From positions 2,400,626 to 2,464,625 of the forward strand of contig NZ_MRSV01000001.1 in the NCBI RefSeq assembly GCF_001909285.1: a DNA stretch of 64,000 nt, given 5' to 3'. The position numbers and the translations under genes were made by a program. The DNA is from Exiguobacterium profundum. GTDB lineage: Bacteria > Bacillota > Bacilli > Exiguobacteriales > Exiguobacteriaceae. How positions within the stretch are numbered: position 1 is the first letter of the stretch; the number at the start of each line of letters is the position of its first letter. Shown piece by piece: positions 1-9,414 of the stretch. The notes below the pieces were generated by a model that did no database searches, was not told where the DNA came from, and was given only the letters and a program-made list of their open reading frames with translations.

Positions 1-92
1 TATCCCAACTCTCCCATTAATTCTGACAGTGCAGCTACATCATTCATTTCAGCAGTACGAATTCGTAGAATCATTTCCTTTCGATTGAGCAA
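1..92 (-). CDS. GNAT-family N-acetyltransferase, N-terminal fragment
   Basis: Only the first 30 codons lie in the window; the gene runs off the left edge. Translation from a TTG at 92 gives LLNRKEMILRIRTAEMNDVA, followed by ALSELMGELG. This is the typical first strand and helix of GNAT acetyltransferases (IR-x-A-x-x-x-D, then an amphipathic helix). The TTG is preferred because a strong ribosome binding site (AGGAGG) lies 7-8 nt upstream, while the internal ATG at 74 has only a weak site. The substrate cannot be told. The family call rests on a short stretch and is tentative. Confidence 0.5.
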   Translation of the reverse strand, partial: MLNRKEMILRIRTAEMNDVAALSELMGELG

Positions 93-138
93 CAGGCCCC
101 CTCCTTTTCATCGGTTCTATAAGTGTGCGTGTTCATCT

Positions 139-903
139 TTACTCCGGATCATGAAACGGAAACGATACGGACGAAGGTTCCGGTAGCGAGTCAGTGAGTA
201 CCAATAACTCTTCTTCTGAGATATTTCCTGTCACGATAATCAGTCTTCCTTGTGATAAATAGTATAAACCGTTCCCATATGATTGTTCCAAAACATACGG
301 TTCTGGCTGTTCCGACATCTCCCCTTCTACTTCAGTGAAAGAATCCGTCACAATGATACTGATGAGGCGTGTCTCGTCATATAACGTCCAAAGCTTCACC
401 GACCAATCGCTACCTGAATAATCCGTACTGATGGCCTCCATCTCTTTATTAGGAAGATCTAATCCGTGAACGAACGCTGATGATGTTTCTGGAATCCCGA
501 AACGTTGCATTCCACGCTGCGCCCACTCATTTCTCACATCGTAAATGAATACGCCAAACGGGTTCTCACGGTCAGGGACGGTCATCGCAACTAAACCAAT
601 TCCTCCGACCATCGTCTCCGTTAAAATGTGATCTTTCGATAAATGTCTCGTCGACCCATCTTCATATTGAAGGGTCGTTTGTGCCACAACGGCATCTGAA
701 ATCTGTTTCGTTCCTGCTGGCACTTCAACAATCGTCGTCCCCGTCACTTCTACGTCTGGAAATTGGGATTCATCAATCACTCTCTCCTTCTCGATCTCTT
801 CCACATCCATCACATCCACTGTTTCGATAGATTTCGTCTCTTTTGGTGTCATACACCCCGCTAGTCCCAACACAAGAACACATATTACCCCGATTCGCTT
901 CAT
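139..903 (-). CDS. Putative lipoprotein of unknown function
   Basis: This 254-residue protein starts MKRIGVICVLVLGLAGCMTP, a lipoprotein signal peptide with the lipobox LAGC, so Cys17 is probably lipidated and the protein anchored outside the membrane. A short acidic, low-complexity stretch (about residues 25-50) follows, then a mixed alpha/beta region with no motif I recognise. The ATG at 903 has a GGGGAT ribosome binding site 5 nt upstream. It is a separate unit downstream of valS, behind the valS terminator. No function is proposed. Confidence 0.75.
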   Translation of the reverse strand: MKRIGVICVLVLGLAGCMTPKETKSIETVDVMDVEEIEKERVIDESQFPDVEVTGTTIVEVPAGTKQISDAVVAQTTLQYEDGSTRHLSKDHILTETMVGGIGLVAMTVPDRENPFGVFIYDVRNEWAQRGMQRFGIPETSSAFVHGLDLPNKEMEAISTDYSGSDWSVKLWTLYDETRLISIIVTDSFTEVEGEMSEQPEPYVLEQSYGNGLYYLSQGRLIIVTGNISEEELLVLTDSLPEPSSVSFPFHDPE

Positions 904-951
904 CTCATATCCCCTTTTCTACGCCCATCTCTCCAAATTCTACCAAAACAC

Positions 952-990
952 AAAAAAACCTTCTTCAGAGAATCAATCTCCAAAGAAGGT
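952..990 (-). terminator. Intrinsic terminator of valS
   Basis: On the minus strand ACCTTCTTTGGAGA pairs with TCTCTGAAGAAGGT and is followed by seven T (952-958). It lies 8 nt after the valS stop and separates valS from the lipoprotein gene. Confidence 0.85.
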
Positions 991-997
991 GTGAGTC

Positions 998-3649
998 TTA
1001 CTTACGCAACTCTTCCAAACGGGCGCGGACCGCGTCACGCTTGTCGAGGTAGTCTTTTTCTTTTGCTTTCTCTTCGTCGATGACGTGAGCCGGCGCCTTG
1101 GCGATGAAGCCTTGGTTTCCGAGTTTCTTCTGCACGCGCTCGACTTCTTTCTCATACTTCGCCACTTCTTTTTCAAGACGAGCGATTTCTTCTTCGAAGT
1201 TGATGAGGTCTGCGAGCGGGATGAAGAGCTCCGCTCCCGTCATGATCGCGGACATCGACTTGTCCGGAGCCGTGAGACCACGTCCGATCTCAAGCTCTGT
1301 CGCATTCGTGAACTTGCCGATCGTCATTTCGTTCGCGCTCAAGTAACCTTGTGTCGCATCATCACTCGTCGAGATGAAGAGCTGGATCGGTTTCGACATC
1401 GGTGCGTTCACTTCGGCACGGATGTTACGAACCGAGCGGATGACGTTCATCACAGCTTCAAACGTTGGAACCGAGTCTGCGAAATGAAGATCGTCACGAC
1501 GCGTCGGGTAGCTTGCACGAACGATTGAATCGCCTTCGTGCGGCAAGTGTTGCCAAATTTCTTCTGTGAGGAACGGCATGAACGGGTGCATGAGACGCAT
1601 GATCGAATCGAGCGTATGCGCGAGGACCGAACGTGTCGTGTGCTTCGCCGCTTCATCCTCACCATAGAGCGTGAGTTTCGCCATCTCGATGTACCAGTTA
1701 CAGAACTCTTCCCAGATGAAGTTGTACAAGTAACGACCAGCTTCACCGAACTCGTACTTGTCGACGAGGCGTGTCACTTGGTCAATCGTGTCGTTCAAGC
1801 GTGTCAAGATCCACTTATCGGCAAGCGTCTTCTCGCCCGTGAGGTCGATGTCTTCGACTTTGAGCCCATCCATGTTCATGAGCGCGAAACGACTTGCGTT
1901 CCAAATCTTGTTCGCAAAGTTCCATGTCGACTCGATCTTCTCCCAATAGAAACGAAGGTCGTTCCCTGGTGTCGAACCTGTGAGGAGGAACCAACGGAGT
2001 GAATCCGCTCCGTATTGGTCGATAACTTCCATCGGGTCAACGCCGTTACCGAGAGATTTCGACATCTTGCGTCCTTCCGAGTCACGGATGAGACCGTGGA
2101 TGAGGACATCGTTGAACGGTTGCTTCCCTGTGAACTCGAGTGATTGGAAGATCATACGCGATACCCAGAAGAAGATGATGTCGTATCCCGTGACGAGCGC
2201 GCTCGTCGGGAAGTAACGGTTGAAGTCCGGTGCGTCCGTATCCGGCCAGCCCATCGTTGAGAACGGCCAGAGTGCTGACGAGAACCATGTGTCAAGAACG
2301 TCTTCGTCTTGTGTCCAGTTCTCACTGTCCGCTGGCGCCTCTTTCCCTACATATACTTCACCTGTCTCGTTATGGTACCAAGCCGGGATGCGGTGGCCCC
2401 ACCAAAGTTGGCGGCTGATACACCAGTCGCGGATGTTCTCCATCCAACGGAGGTATGTGCCTTCGAAGCGCTCTGGGACGAAGTTGACTTTCGTATCGTC
2501 GTTCCCTTGTGCTTCAAGTGCTGCTTTCGAGAGTGGCTCCATATCAACAAACCATTGTTTCGAAAGATATGGTTCGATGACCGCGCCAGAACGTTCCGAA
2601 TGACCTACCGAGTGCGTGTGCGGCTCAATCTTCACGAGTGTGCCGTCCGCCTCAAGGTCTTTGACGAGTTGCTTGCGGCATTCGAAGCGGTCGAGCCCTT
2701 CGTACTTACCAGCATTCTCGTTCATCTTCCCGCCTTCATCCATGACGAGGATGCGTGGAAGCTCGTGGCGGTTTCCGATTTCAAAGTCGTTCGGGTCGTG
2801 TGCTGGCGTGATCTTCACGCAACCTGTACCGAACTCCATGTCGACATAGTCGTCGGCAACGATCGGGATTTCACGGTTCATGACTGGAAGCATGATCGTC
2901 TTGCCGATGAGGTGTGTGTAACGCTCATCTTTCGGGTTGACGGCAACCGCCGTATCACCGAGCATCGTCTCGGGACGTGTCGTCGCGATCTCGATGTGAC
3001 CCGAACCGTCAGCGAGTGGGTATTTCATGTGATAGAATGCACCCTCGACTTCTTGGTAAATGACCTCGATATCTGAAACGGCCGTCTTTTGAGCCGGGTC
3101 CCAGTTGACGATGTATTCGCCACGGTAAATCAAGCCTTTTTCATAAAGACGGACGAATACTTCTTGAACGGCTTTTGAGAGCCCTTCGTCGAGTGTGAAG
3201 CGCTCACGCGAGTAGTCGAGACCGAGACCAAGTTTTGACCATTGGTCGCGAATCGTCTTCGCGTACTCGTCTTTCCATTCCCACGTCTTCTCGAGGAACT
3301 TTTCACGTCCGAGGTCGTAACGCATGACGCCTTCTTCACGGAGCTTTTGCTCGACTTTCGCTTGTGTCGCAATCCCGGCGTGGTCCATCCCTGGGAGCCA
3401 GAGCACGTCATAGCCTTGCATACGCTTGAGGCGTGTCAATAAATCTTGGAGCGTCGTATCCCAGGCGTGACCGAGGTGAAGTTTCCCGGTAACGTTCGGT
3501 GGTGGGATGACAATCGTGTACGGTTGTTTCGAATCGTCCTCGTCTGCTTTAAATACATCGTTCTCTAACCAGTAGTCGTACCATTTTGACTCCGTCGCAC
3601 TTGGGTCGTACTTCGTCGGCATGGTGATTTCATTTGTCTCATGGGCCAT
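998..3649 (-). CDS. valS: Valine--tRNA ligase (ValRS)
   Basis: This cytoplasmic class I aminoacyl-tRNA synthetase charges tRNA-Val with valine, with an editing domain that removes mischarged threonine. The 883-residue protein has the HIGH-type motif HLGH (residues 58-61) within [14 protein letters not shown]. The CP1 editing domain spans about residues 200-350, and the KMSKS loop is at 528-532. The C-terminal arm ends in a coiled coil (about 810-883, [20 protein letters not shown]). The start MAHETNEI at 3649 has a GAGGAGG site 8 nt upstream. A longer open frame reaching 3775 only reads through the T-box leader and is rejected. Expression is expected to respond to uncharged tRNA-Val through that leader. 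Confidence 0.98.
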   Translation of the reverse strand: MAHETNEITMPTKYDPSATESKWYDYWLENDVFKADEDDSKQPYTIVIPPPNVTGKLHLGHAWDTTLQDLLTRLKRMQGYDVLWLPGMDHAGIATQAKVEQKLREEGVMRYDLGREKFLEKTWEWKDEYAKTIRDQWSKLGLGLDYSRERFTLDEGLSKAVQEVFVRLYEKGLIYRGEYIVNWDPAQKTAVSDIEVIYQEVEGAFYHMKYPLADGSGHIEIATTRPETMLGDTAVAVNPKDERYTHLIGKTIMLPVMNREIPIVADDYVDMEFGTGCVKITPAHDPNDFEIGNRHELPRILVMDEGGKMNENAGKYEGLDRFECRKQLVKDLEADGTLVKIEPHTHSVGHSERSGAVIEPYLSKQWFVDMEPLSKAALEAQGNDDTKVNFVPERFEGTYLRWMENIRDWCISRQLWWGHRIPAWYHNETGEVYVGKEAPADSENWTQDEDVLDTWFSSALWPFSTMGWPDTDAPDFNRYFPTSALVTGYDIIFFWVSRMIFQSLEFTGKQPFNDVLIHGLIRDSEGRKMSKSLGNGVDPMEVIDQYGADSLRWFLLTGSTPGNDLRFYWEKIESTWNFANKIWNASRFALMNMDGLKVEDIDLTGEKTLADKWILTRLNDTIDQVTRLVDKYEFGEAGRYLYNFIWEEFCNWYIEMAKLTLYGEDEAAKHTTRSVLAHTLDSIMRLMHPFMPFLTEEIWQHLPHEGDSIVRASYPTRRDDLHFADSVPTFEAVMNVIRSVRNIRAEVNAPMSKPIQLFISTSDDATQGYLSANEMTIGKFTNATELEIGRGLTAPDKSMSAIMTGAELFIPLADLINFEEEIARLEKEVAKYEKEVERVQKKLGNQGFIAKAPAHVIDEEKAKEKDYLDKRDAVRARLEELRK

Positions 3650-3682
3650 GTGTAGCGCCTCCTCTATGTTATTGGTGAACAC

Positions 3683-3940
3683 AAAAACGGCTTCTCTCGT
3701 CCTATACGCTAAGGACGAAAGAAGCCGTGATCTTCCGCGGTACCACCTTAGTTCGCCAAAAAGTGGCGCACTCAAAATCGAATAACGGTCGATGGACCGA
3801 ACTTTCCTACTCCATTCAGAAAGTCAGCTCCGAGGCGACTTCCGCGTCCATCCCTCGCAACCTTTCACCAAGCGGTCGCGTCTCTAAAAGGAATGGAGGA
3901 TGCGTACTACTCCTCATCAATGCTTTTCATCGTATCTGTT
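3683..3940 (-). promoter_or_regulatory. T-box leader of valS
   Basis: The T-box sequence AAGGTGGTACCGCGG lies at 3735-3749 and is followed by a terminator hairpin (3687-3728) with a T-run at 3683-3687. Upstream are the stem I signatures: a GATGA start, an AGTA loop-E half and, at 3837-3839, a GTC triplet right after GAA on the 3' side, which fits a valine specifier codon. Uncharged tRNA-Val would bind and favour the antiterminator, allowing valS transcription. The element is certain; the exact specifier position is an inference from the typical T-box layout. Confidence 0.93.
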
Positions 3941-3945
3941 AAATA

Positions 3946-3974
3946 ATTGTAGCGACAGAAACGTCAGCAGTCAA
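3946..3974 (-). promoter_or_regulatory. SigA-type promoter of valS
   Basis: TTGACT (3969-3974) and TACAAT (3946-3951) are separated by exactly 17 bp, immediately upstream of the T-box leader. The -35 hexamer sits 3 bp from the hemL stop codon. Predicted transcription starts near 3939. Confidence 0.85.
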
Positions 3975-3976
3975 GA

Positions 3977-5281
3977 TTAGAGTGAAAACTCTTCTTGAAG
4001 CTCCTTGAACGTCGCCTCGACCGCTGCGATCGTCTTCTCGATATCCTCGTCCGTATGAGCCGTCGATAGGAACAATCCTTCGAACTGTGACGGTGGCAAG
4101 AAGACGCCGCGCGCCGCCATCTTCTGATAGTACGAACGGAACATCTCGAGGTTTGCCGACTTCGCTTTCTCGAAGTTCGTCACTTTCTCGTTCGTGAAGA
4201 AGAAACCGAACATCGAGCCAGCACGGTTCGTGTCGTGTGGGATGTTGTATTTCTCACCAGCCTGCGTGAAGCCTTCGGCGAGACGGTCTGCTTTACGCTC
4301 GAACTCGGCGTAGTGCTCAGGTTTGAGTTGCGAGAGTGTCGTGTAACCAGCAATCATCGCGAGAGGGTTACCCGAGAGCGTACCTGCTTGATAGATTGGA
4401 CCTTGTGGTGCAATCTGTTCCATGATCTCGCGTTTCCCACCGTATGCACCGACCGGAAGTCCGCCGCCGATGACTTTTCCGAGACATGTGAGGTCCGGTG
4501 TGACACCGAAGTACCCTTGTGCACAGTTGTACCCGACACGGAAGCCCGTCATGACCTCATCAAAGATGAGGAGCGCGCCGTTTTGTTCCGTGATCTCACG
4601 AAGTCCTTCGAGGAACCCTGGTTGTGGTGGCACGAAACCCATGTTTCCTGCTGCTGGTTCGACGATGACGCCAGCGAGATCATCACCGTATTTTTCAAAG
4701 GCGACGCGGACTGCGTCCAAGTCATTGTAAGGAACCGTGAGCGTATGGCTCGCGAGCTCTTTCGGTACACCTGGTGAGTCTGGAAGACCGAGCGTCGCGA
4801 CGCCAGACCCGGCTTTGATGAGAAGCGAGTCACCGTGTCCGTGGTAACATCCTTCGAATTTCAAAATCTTTGTCTTTCCGGTATAGCCGCGTGCGAGGCG
4901 AAGTGCCGCCATCGTCGCTTCCGTTCCCGAGTTGACCATGCGGACCATCTCGATCGATGGGACACGGTCGATGACGAGTTCTGCCATCTTCGTCTCAAGC
5001 TCGGTCGGCGTCCCGAACGTCCAGCCTTTTTCAGCTTGTTCTTGGATCGCTTTCGTGACGACCGGATCACGGTGACCGAGGATGAGTGGTCCCCATGAGA
5101 GGACGTAATCGATATATTCGTTGCCATCGATGTCATAGACGCGTGAGCCTTCACCACGTTCGGCGAAAATTGGCGTCATCCCGACCGATTTATAGGCACG
5201 GACCGGGCTGTTGACACCGCCTGGCATGAGTGGACGAGCTTGTTCGAACGCTTCCTGTGAGCGCGTTTGGTTGTATGTCAT
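3977..5281 (-). CDS. hemL: Glutamate-1-semialdehyde 2,1-aminomutase
   Basis: This PLP enzyme converts glutamate-1-semialdehyde to 5-aminolevulinate, the second step of the C5 haem pathway. The 434-residue length is standard. PLP-anchoring Lys269 lies in [10 protein letters not shown], after the cofactor-contacting segment [10 protein letters not shown] (240-249). The gating-loop region [16 protein letters not shown] is at about 158-173. The start codon overlaps the hemB stop (ATGA), so the two are translationally coupled; hemL is the last gene of the hem operon. It could be confused with its paralogue gsaB, but the hem context supports hemL. Confidence 0.97.
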   Translation of the reverse strand: MTYNQTRSQEAFEQARPLMPGGVNSPVRAYKSVGMTPIFAERGEGSRVYDIDGNEYIDYVLSWGPLILGHRDPVVTKAIQEQAEKGWTFGTPTELETKMAELVIDRVPSIEMVRMVNSGTEATMAALRLARGYTGKTKILKFEGCYHGHGDSLLIKAGSGVATLGLPDSPGVPKELASHTLTVPYNDLDAVRVAFEKYGDDLAGVIVEPAAGNMGFVPPQPGFLEGLREITEQNGALLIFDEVMTGFRVGYNCAQGYFGVTPDLTCLGKVIGGGLPVGAYGGKREIMEQIAPQGPIYQAGTLSGNPLAMIAGYTTLSQLKPEHYAEFERKADRLAEGFTQAGEKYNIPHDTNRAGSMFGFFFTNEKVTNFEKAKSANLEMFRSYYQKMAARGVFLPPSQFEGLFLSTAHTDEDIEKTIAAVEATFKELQEEFSL

Positions 5282-6258
5282 GCGTAGTCTCCTTCCAAAT
5301 AGCGACAGACGTCTTTTGCGAAATACGTGACGATGAGATCGGCACCGGCACGTTTGAATCCGACCATCGTCTCCATGACGATGCGTTCTTCATCGACCCA
5401 GTCGTTGAGTGACGCGGCTTTGATCATCGCATACTCACCGCTCACGTTATACGCCACGATTGGCATATCGAGTGAGTCGCGCATGTCACGGATAATGTCC
5501 ATGAACGCGAGAGCCGGTTTGACGATCATGAAGTCGGCACCTTGTTCGACGTCCGATTGTGACTCACGGAACGCCTCACGACGGTTCGCCGGGTCCATCT
5601 GATACCCTTTACGGTCGCCTTCACCAGGAGCCGATTGGGCTGCGTCACGGAACGGTCCGTAATACGCAGACGCATATTTGACGCCGTAGCTCATGATTGG
5701 AATGTGACTGAATCCGTTTTGGTCGAGACCTTCACGGATAGCTGCGACGAATCCATCCATCATCGAGCTCGGTGCGATGACATCGGCACCCGCTTGTGCT
5801 TGCGTAATGGCTGTCTGGACGTGAAGTGGAAGTGATGCGTCGTTATCGACGTCCCCATCCTTCACGAGACCACAGTGACCTGTCGACGTGTACTCACAAA
5901 GGCACGTATCGGCGATGACCGTGAGCTGTGGCGCCCACTCCTTCACTTTACGAATCGCTTCCTGGACGATGCCGTGGTCATGATACGCTTCGCTGCCTTC
6001 CGGGTCTTTATGTTCCGGCACACCGAACAAAAGCACAGATTGAAGACCGAGGTCGACGATTTCTTTAATCTCTTCTTCGAGTCGGTCAAGTGAATAATTG
6101 AAGACGCCAGGCATCGAGCTGACTTCACGTTTAATGTTAGTCCCTTCAATGATGAAGAGCGGGTAAATCAAATCTTCTTTTCGAACATGATTTTCACGTA
6201 CGAGGGCACGCATCGACTTCGATGAGCGAAGACGACGGTGACGGTCAAACTGGTTCAT
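5278..6258 (-). CDS. hemB: Delta-aminolevulinic acid dehydratase (porphobilinogen synthase)
   Basis: The enzyme condenses two 5-aminolevulinate molecules to porphobilinogen. The 326-residue protein has the zinc-binding cysteines (Cys119, Cys121, Cys129 in [14 protein letters not shown]) and both Schiff-base lysines, Lys194 ([12 protein letters not shown]) and Lys247 (MIVKPALAF). It is thus the Zn-dependent type. The start [10 protein letters not shown] at 6258 has a GGAGGA site. A longer frame would extend it into hemD and lacks support. It overlaps hemD upstream and hemL downstream by 4 nt each. Confidence 0.97.
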   Translation of the reverse strand: MNQFDRHRRLRSSKSMRALVRENHVRKEDLIYPLFIIEGTNIKREVSSMPGVFNYSLDRLEEEIKEIVDLGLQSVLLFGVPEHKDPEGSEAYHDHGIVQEAIRKVKEWAPQLTVIADTCLCEYTSTGHCGLVKDGDVDNDASLPLHVQTAITQAQAGADVIAPSSMMDGFVAAIREGLDQNGFSHIPIMSYGVKYASAYYGPFRDAAQSAPGEGDRKGYQMDPANRREAFRESQSDVEQGADFMIVKPALAFMDIIRDMRDSLDMPIVAYNVSGEYAMIKAASLNDWVDEERIVMETMVGFKRAGADLIVTYFAKDVCRYLEGDYA

Positions 6259-6920
6259 GAAAAATCCTCCCCTACACACTGTATTAATGCATCCATAGTA
6301 TAACATTCTGGCACTCGTACCGGTAATGTCGACACTTGTCGGACGGCGCGTTCGGTCACTTCGCCAATGGCGTACCACGTCCCGTTGAAGTGGGACAAGT
6401 GTGGTGTGAGCGCATCGACGGCCGACGGACTCAAGACGAGTAACGCCTTCACCGTCTCGAGTTGTTGTTGTTGGGCCGAGGTCAATCGGATTGGAATCGT
6501 CTCATACACGACCCAGTCATACACGCAAGGCAGCATCGACATATGCGACATGTTCGCCAAATTGCCACGTGCAAACAAGACGACATCATCGGTCGAAACA
6601 ACGTCAGATAACTGCTCAAAAAGCGCCTCACCCGTATACGTCTCCGGCATGAGTGAGACGGTAAAGCCCTCCGCTTCAAGCGCCCGCTTCGTCTTCTCTC
6701 CGACAGCGGCGACCTTGACGTCACGCGTCAGATTCCGAAGGGCTTGCACCGCGTTTTGACTCGTGACGACGAGCCAATCGAATCGTTCCACGGGTGGCGG
6801 TGTATACGTCTCTCTCGTTTGAATGAGCGGGACATGATGAACGGAAAGACCGCTCGCCTCGAGCCGTGCCCGTTGCGAAGCGGTCATTCGTTTCGTTCCC
6901 GTGTACCAAACGTCACTCAT
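6255..6920 (-). CDS. hemD: Uroporphyrinogen-III synthase
   Basis: This enzyme closes and inverts ring D of hydroxymethylbilane to give uroporphyrinogen III. The family is poorly conserved; the call rests on a 221-residue length, alternating alpha/beta pattern ([56 protein letters not shown]) and its place between hemC and hemB. The start ATG at 6920 overlaps the end of hemC by 8 nt (ATGAGTGA). The stop overlaps the hemB start by 4 nt. Translation is therefore probably coupled through hemC-hemD-hemB-hemL. Confidence 0.93.
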   Translation of the reverse strand: MSDVWYTGTKRMTASQRARLEASGLSVHHVPLIQTRETYTPPPVERFDWLVVTSQNAVQALRNLTRDVKVAAVGEKTKRALEAEGFTVSLMPETYTGEALFEQLSDVVSTDDVVLFARGNLANMSHMSMLPCVYDWVVYETIPIRLTSAQQQQLETVKALLVLSPSAVDALTPHLSHFNGTWYAIGEVTERAVRQVSTLPVRVPECYTMDALIQCVGEDFS

Positions 6921-7830
6921 TGACCGAGGCGAGGATTTCACGCCCGCCACGACCGAGCAATTCTTCTGCGACGTCCATTCCGAGTGCGATTCCGTCCGTT
7001 GACGTTTTCGTCACGCGAAGCACTTCTTTCCCGTCCACTGACGCGATGAGACCTGTCAGTGTCACGTCGTCACCGTCGACCGTCGCATAACCGCCGACCG
7101 GTACGTGACAACTTCCTTCGATCGCTTTTAAGAAGGTGCGCTCTGCTGTAGCCGCTTTCGCCGTCACATCATCATGCAACAATTGAAGCACTGCTGTCAC
7201 TTCTGCATCGTCCTTGCGGCTCTCGATGGCGAGTACGCCCTGGCCGACAGCCGGTACCATGACGTCCGGGTCGAGCGCTTCAAAATCGACACGATCCGTC
7301 CATCCCATCCGCTCGAGTCCTGCTTTCGCGAGCAAGATGGCATTGTAGTTCTCGGAGTCTAACTTCTTCAGACGCGTGTCGATGTTTCCACGAATCCATT
7401 GAATCTCAAGGTCAGGACGGGCTGCCAAGATTTGAGCACCACGACGGAGTGAGCTCGTTCCGACAATCGAACCTTTTGGAAGCGTCTCGAACGTGTAGCC
7501 GTTCTCACAGATGAGGACGTCACGCGCATCGACACGTTTCGGCATGCAGCTAATATAGAGTTCTTCTGGTAGTTCGGCCGGAACGTCTTTCATGCTGTGT
7601 ACGGCGAAATCGATGTCCCCATCGAGCATCTGTTGTTGAATCTCTTTGACGAACAACCCTTTCCCACCGACTTTCGACAATTGCACGTCGACGATTTGGT
7701 CACCTTTCGTCACGATTTCTTTAATCTCGAACTCGTTCTTTGCTCCAGCTTGCTTCAACTGCTCGATGACCCATTTTGTTTGAGTCATGGCGAGTTGGGA
7801 ACGGCGTGAGCCGACAATGATTTTCCGCAT
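6913..7830 (-). CDS. hemC: Porphobilinogen deaminase (hydroxymethylbilane synthase)
   Basis: The enzyme polymerises four porphobilinogens to hydroxymethylbilane on a covalently bound dipyrromethane cofactor. The 305-residue sequence shows the catalytic Asp82 (HSMKDVP), the Arg-rich substrate loop GTSSLRRGAQ and the cofactor cysteine Cys241 (EGSCHVPVGG). Start MRKIIVGSRRSQLA at 7830 has an AAGGAGA site. In B. subtilis hemX lies between hemA and hemC; here there is only a short gap holding an intrinsic terminator hairpin. Confidence 0.97.
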   Translation of the reverse strand: MRKIIVGSRRSQLAMTQTKWVIEQLKQAGAKNEFEIKEIVTKGDQIVDVQLSKVGGKGLFVKEIQQQMLDGDIDFAVHSMKDVPAELPEELYISCMPKRVDARDVLICENGYTFETLPKGSIVGTSSLRRGAQILAARPDLEIQWIRGNIDTRLKKLDSENYNAILLAKAGLERMGWTDRVDFEALDPDVMVPAVGQGVLAIESRKDDAEVTAVLQLLHDDVTAKAATAERTFLKAIEGSCHVPVGGYATVDGDDVTLTGLIASVDGKEVLRVTKTSTDGIALGMDVAEELLGRGGREILASVNE

Positions 7831-7850
7831 GTTCAATCTCTCCTTCATAG

Positions 7851-7876
7851 AAAAAGGCGACACGCGTCGCCTTTTT
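7851..7876 (-). terminator. Hairpin between hemA and hemC (terminator or attenuator)
   Basis: An 11-bp perfect stem (AAAAAGGCGAC, loop ACGC, GTCGCCTTTTT) lies 7 nt after the hemA stop and 20 nt before the hemC start. On the minus strand it ends in a T-run, as in an intrinsic terminator. It should reduce read-through from hemA into hemCDBL. Confidence 0.8.
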
Positions 7877-7882
7877 GTCTTG

Positions 7883-9229
7883 TTAGCGCATCAATGCGCG
7901 AAGTGGTGCTTTGGCAGAAGTGGCATCTGTTTCTTCCACTTCGTCTACAGGTTGTTCCGGCAACTCGACATCAAGTCCGAACGTCTCGATGAATTGAGCG
8001 ATTCGAACGTTCGCATCCGGTTGAGCCGCTGCATCTTTAATGTAGTCAATCGGGTCACGAAGCATTTGATTGATGATCGACTTCATGTGCTTCCCGATGA
8101 CTTTCTTGTCTCGTGCTGACAAATGGTCGAGCTTACGCTCAAGACTCGTCATCGTATCTTCTTGAATATCAAGGGCACGAGCACGCAACTCGTTCATGAT
8201 TGGCACGACACCAAGCGTGATGAGCCATGTTTGGAACTCTTGAATCGCTTCATCGATTTTCATTTCAATCTTTTCAGCCTCGACGAGACGCGCTTCAAGA
8301 TTTTTGTTTACGATTCCGTTCAAATCATCGACATCGAACAAATGCACACCCGGAAGTGTCGCGACCGCTGGATCGATATCTCGCGGCACAGCGATGTCAA
8401 TGAGAAGAAGCGGACGTTCGCGGCGCAACAACTGTGCAGCCGCTACATCGTCGTATCCAATGACGGCATCCTTCGCCCCGGTCGAACTAATCAAAATATC
8501 TGCATCAAGTAATCCACATGCGATTTCACGAATCGAATGGGCACGGCCTTTGAACTTATCCGCTACAGCTTTTGCTTTGCTCTCCGTCCGGTTGAAGACA
8601 GCGATTTGTTTCGCACCTGCTTCAAATAAGTTGAGTGTCGTCAATTCACCCGTCTCACCGGCTCCGACGACGACGACTTGTTTGTCTTCAAGCTGTTGAT
8701 ACATCTCTTGTGCGAGCGTCACGGCAGCCGAACTGACCGATACAGACATTTCCCCAATTTGCGTGTCCGTATGGGCGCGCTTGGCGAGTGTGACCGCTTC
8801 TTTGAATAATTTGTTGAAGACCGTTCCTGTCGTTCCATGCTCCTGGGCACGGAAGAAACTCGTCTTCACTTGACCTAAAATTTGTGTTTCCCCGATGATC
8901 ATCGAGTCGAGGCCCGAAGTGACACGGAACAAGTGGCGAATCGCCTCTTCCCCTTCTCGAATCGACAAGTATGGTGTGAACTGCTCCATCTCTAGGTTGA
9001 ACCAGTTCGCCAAGAAACGTTTCGTGTAATAACGTCCAGTATGGAGTTGATCTGTCACGACGTACAGCTCCGTCCGGTTACACGTAGACAAAATAACCGA
9101 CTCGAAAATGCTCTTCTCTTCGCGAAGTGCAATCATCGCATCCACGATTTCTTGCTCCCCAAACGAGAACTGCTCCCGAATCGCGACAGGGGCTGTCTTG
9201 TTATTTAGTCCAACTACGACAATATGCAT
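7883..9229 (-). CDS. hemA: Glutamyl-tRNA reductase
   Basis: This NADPH-dependent enzyme reduces glutamyl-tRNA-Glu to glutamate-1-semialdehyde, the committed and usually regulated step of C5 haem synthesis. The 448-residue protein has catalytic Cys50 in STCNRTELY, the conserved GLNNKTAPVAIRE start, the NADPH-binding GAGETG segment and a C-terminal dimerisation helix. Start MHIVVVGLNNKTAP at 9229 is family-typical and follows an AGGGGAAG site. It heads the hem cluster, but a terminator separates it from hemC. Confidence 0.97.
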   Translation of the reverse strand: MHIVVVGLNNKTAPVAIREQFSFGEQEIVDAMIALREEKSIFESVILSTCNRTELYVVTDQLHTGRYYTKRFLANWFNLEMEQFTPYLSIREGEEAIRHLFRVTSGLDSMIIGETQILGQVKTSFFRAQEHGTTGTVFNKLFKEAVTLAKRAHTDTQIGEMSVSVSSAAVTLAQEMYQQLEDKQVVVVGAGETGELTTLNLFEAGAKQIAVFNRTESKAKAVADKFKGRAHSIREIACGLLDADILISSTGAKDAVIGYDDVAAAQLLRRERPLLLIDIAVPRDIDPAVATLPGVHLFDVDDLNGIVNKNLEARLVEAEKIEMKIDEAIQEFQTWLITLGVVPIMNELRARALDIQEDTMTSLERKLDHLSARDKKVIGKHMKSIINQMLRDPIDYIKDAAAQPDANVRIAQFIETFGLDVELPEQPVDEVEETDATSAKAPLRALMR

Positions 9230-9295
9230 GTATCTCTTCCCCTCATCTAAAATCCACCGACGGTTGTCTCTTCTTTTTTTCAATCTCTACCGTAC

Positions 9296-9301
9296 ATTAT
9301 A
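9296..9301 (-). promoter_or_regulatory. Extended -10 element upstream of hemA
   Basis: TATAAT preceded by TG at the extended -10 spacing (TGTTATAAT) lies about 70 nt upstream of the hemA start. No good -35 is visible at 17 bp, which is common with extended -10 promoters. Confidence 0.6.
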
Positions 9302-9303
9302 AC

Positions 9304-9361
9304 AGTTCTTATCTGGTAACTATAATCTTCTGTTTGATTTTCCTGAAATAAAATAAGAACT
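9304..9361. repeat. Perfect 9-bp inverted repeat upstream of hemA
   Basis: AGTTCTTAT at 9304-9312 is matched by ATAAGAACT at 9353-9361, 40 bp apart. One arm lies directly upstream of the hemA -10 element. It could be a looped operator or an mRNA hairpin; no known binding motif fits clearly. Confidence 0.45.
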
Positions 9362-9370
9362 TTTTGTGAC

Positions 9371-9405
9371 AAAAAGAAGTAGAAATGGCGAAACTCCATT
9401 CCTAC
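9371..9405 (-). terminator. Intrinsic terminator of the AI-2E family transporter gene
   Basis: GTAGGAATGG pairs with CCATTTCTAC (one mismatch) and is followed on the minus strand by TTCTTTTTG. The opposite side also has a T-run, so the hairpin may work in both directions. Confidence 0.7.
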
Positions 9406-9414
9406 CCTTTTTTC

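Noticed and set aside
1085..3442. Several long plus-strand frames opposite valS
   Set aside because: They are antisense shadows of a conserved gene with biased codons; none has a ribosome binding site or a known motif.
3650..3775. N-terminal extension of ValS by 42 residues
   Set aside because: The extra codons run through the T-box and its terminator, and the ATG at 3649 has a strong ribosome binding site.
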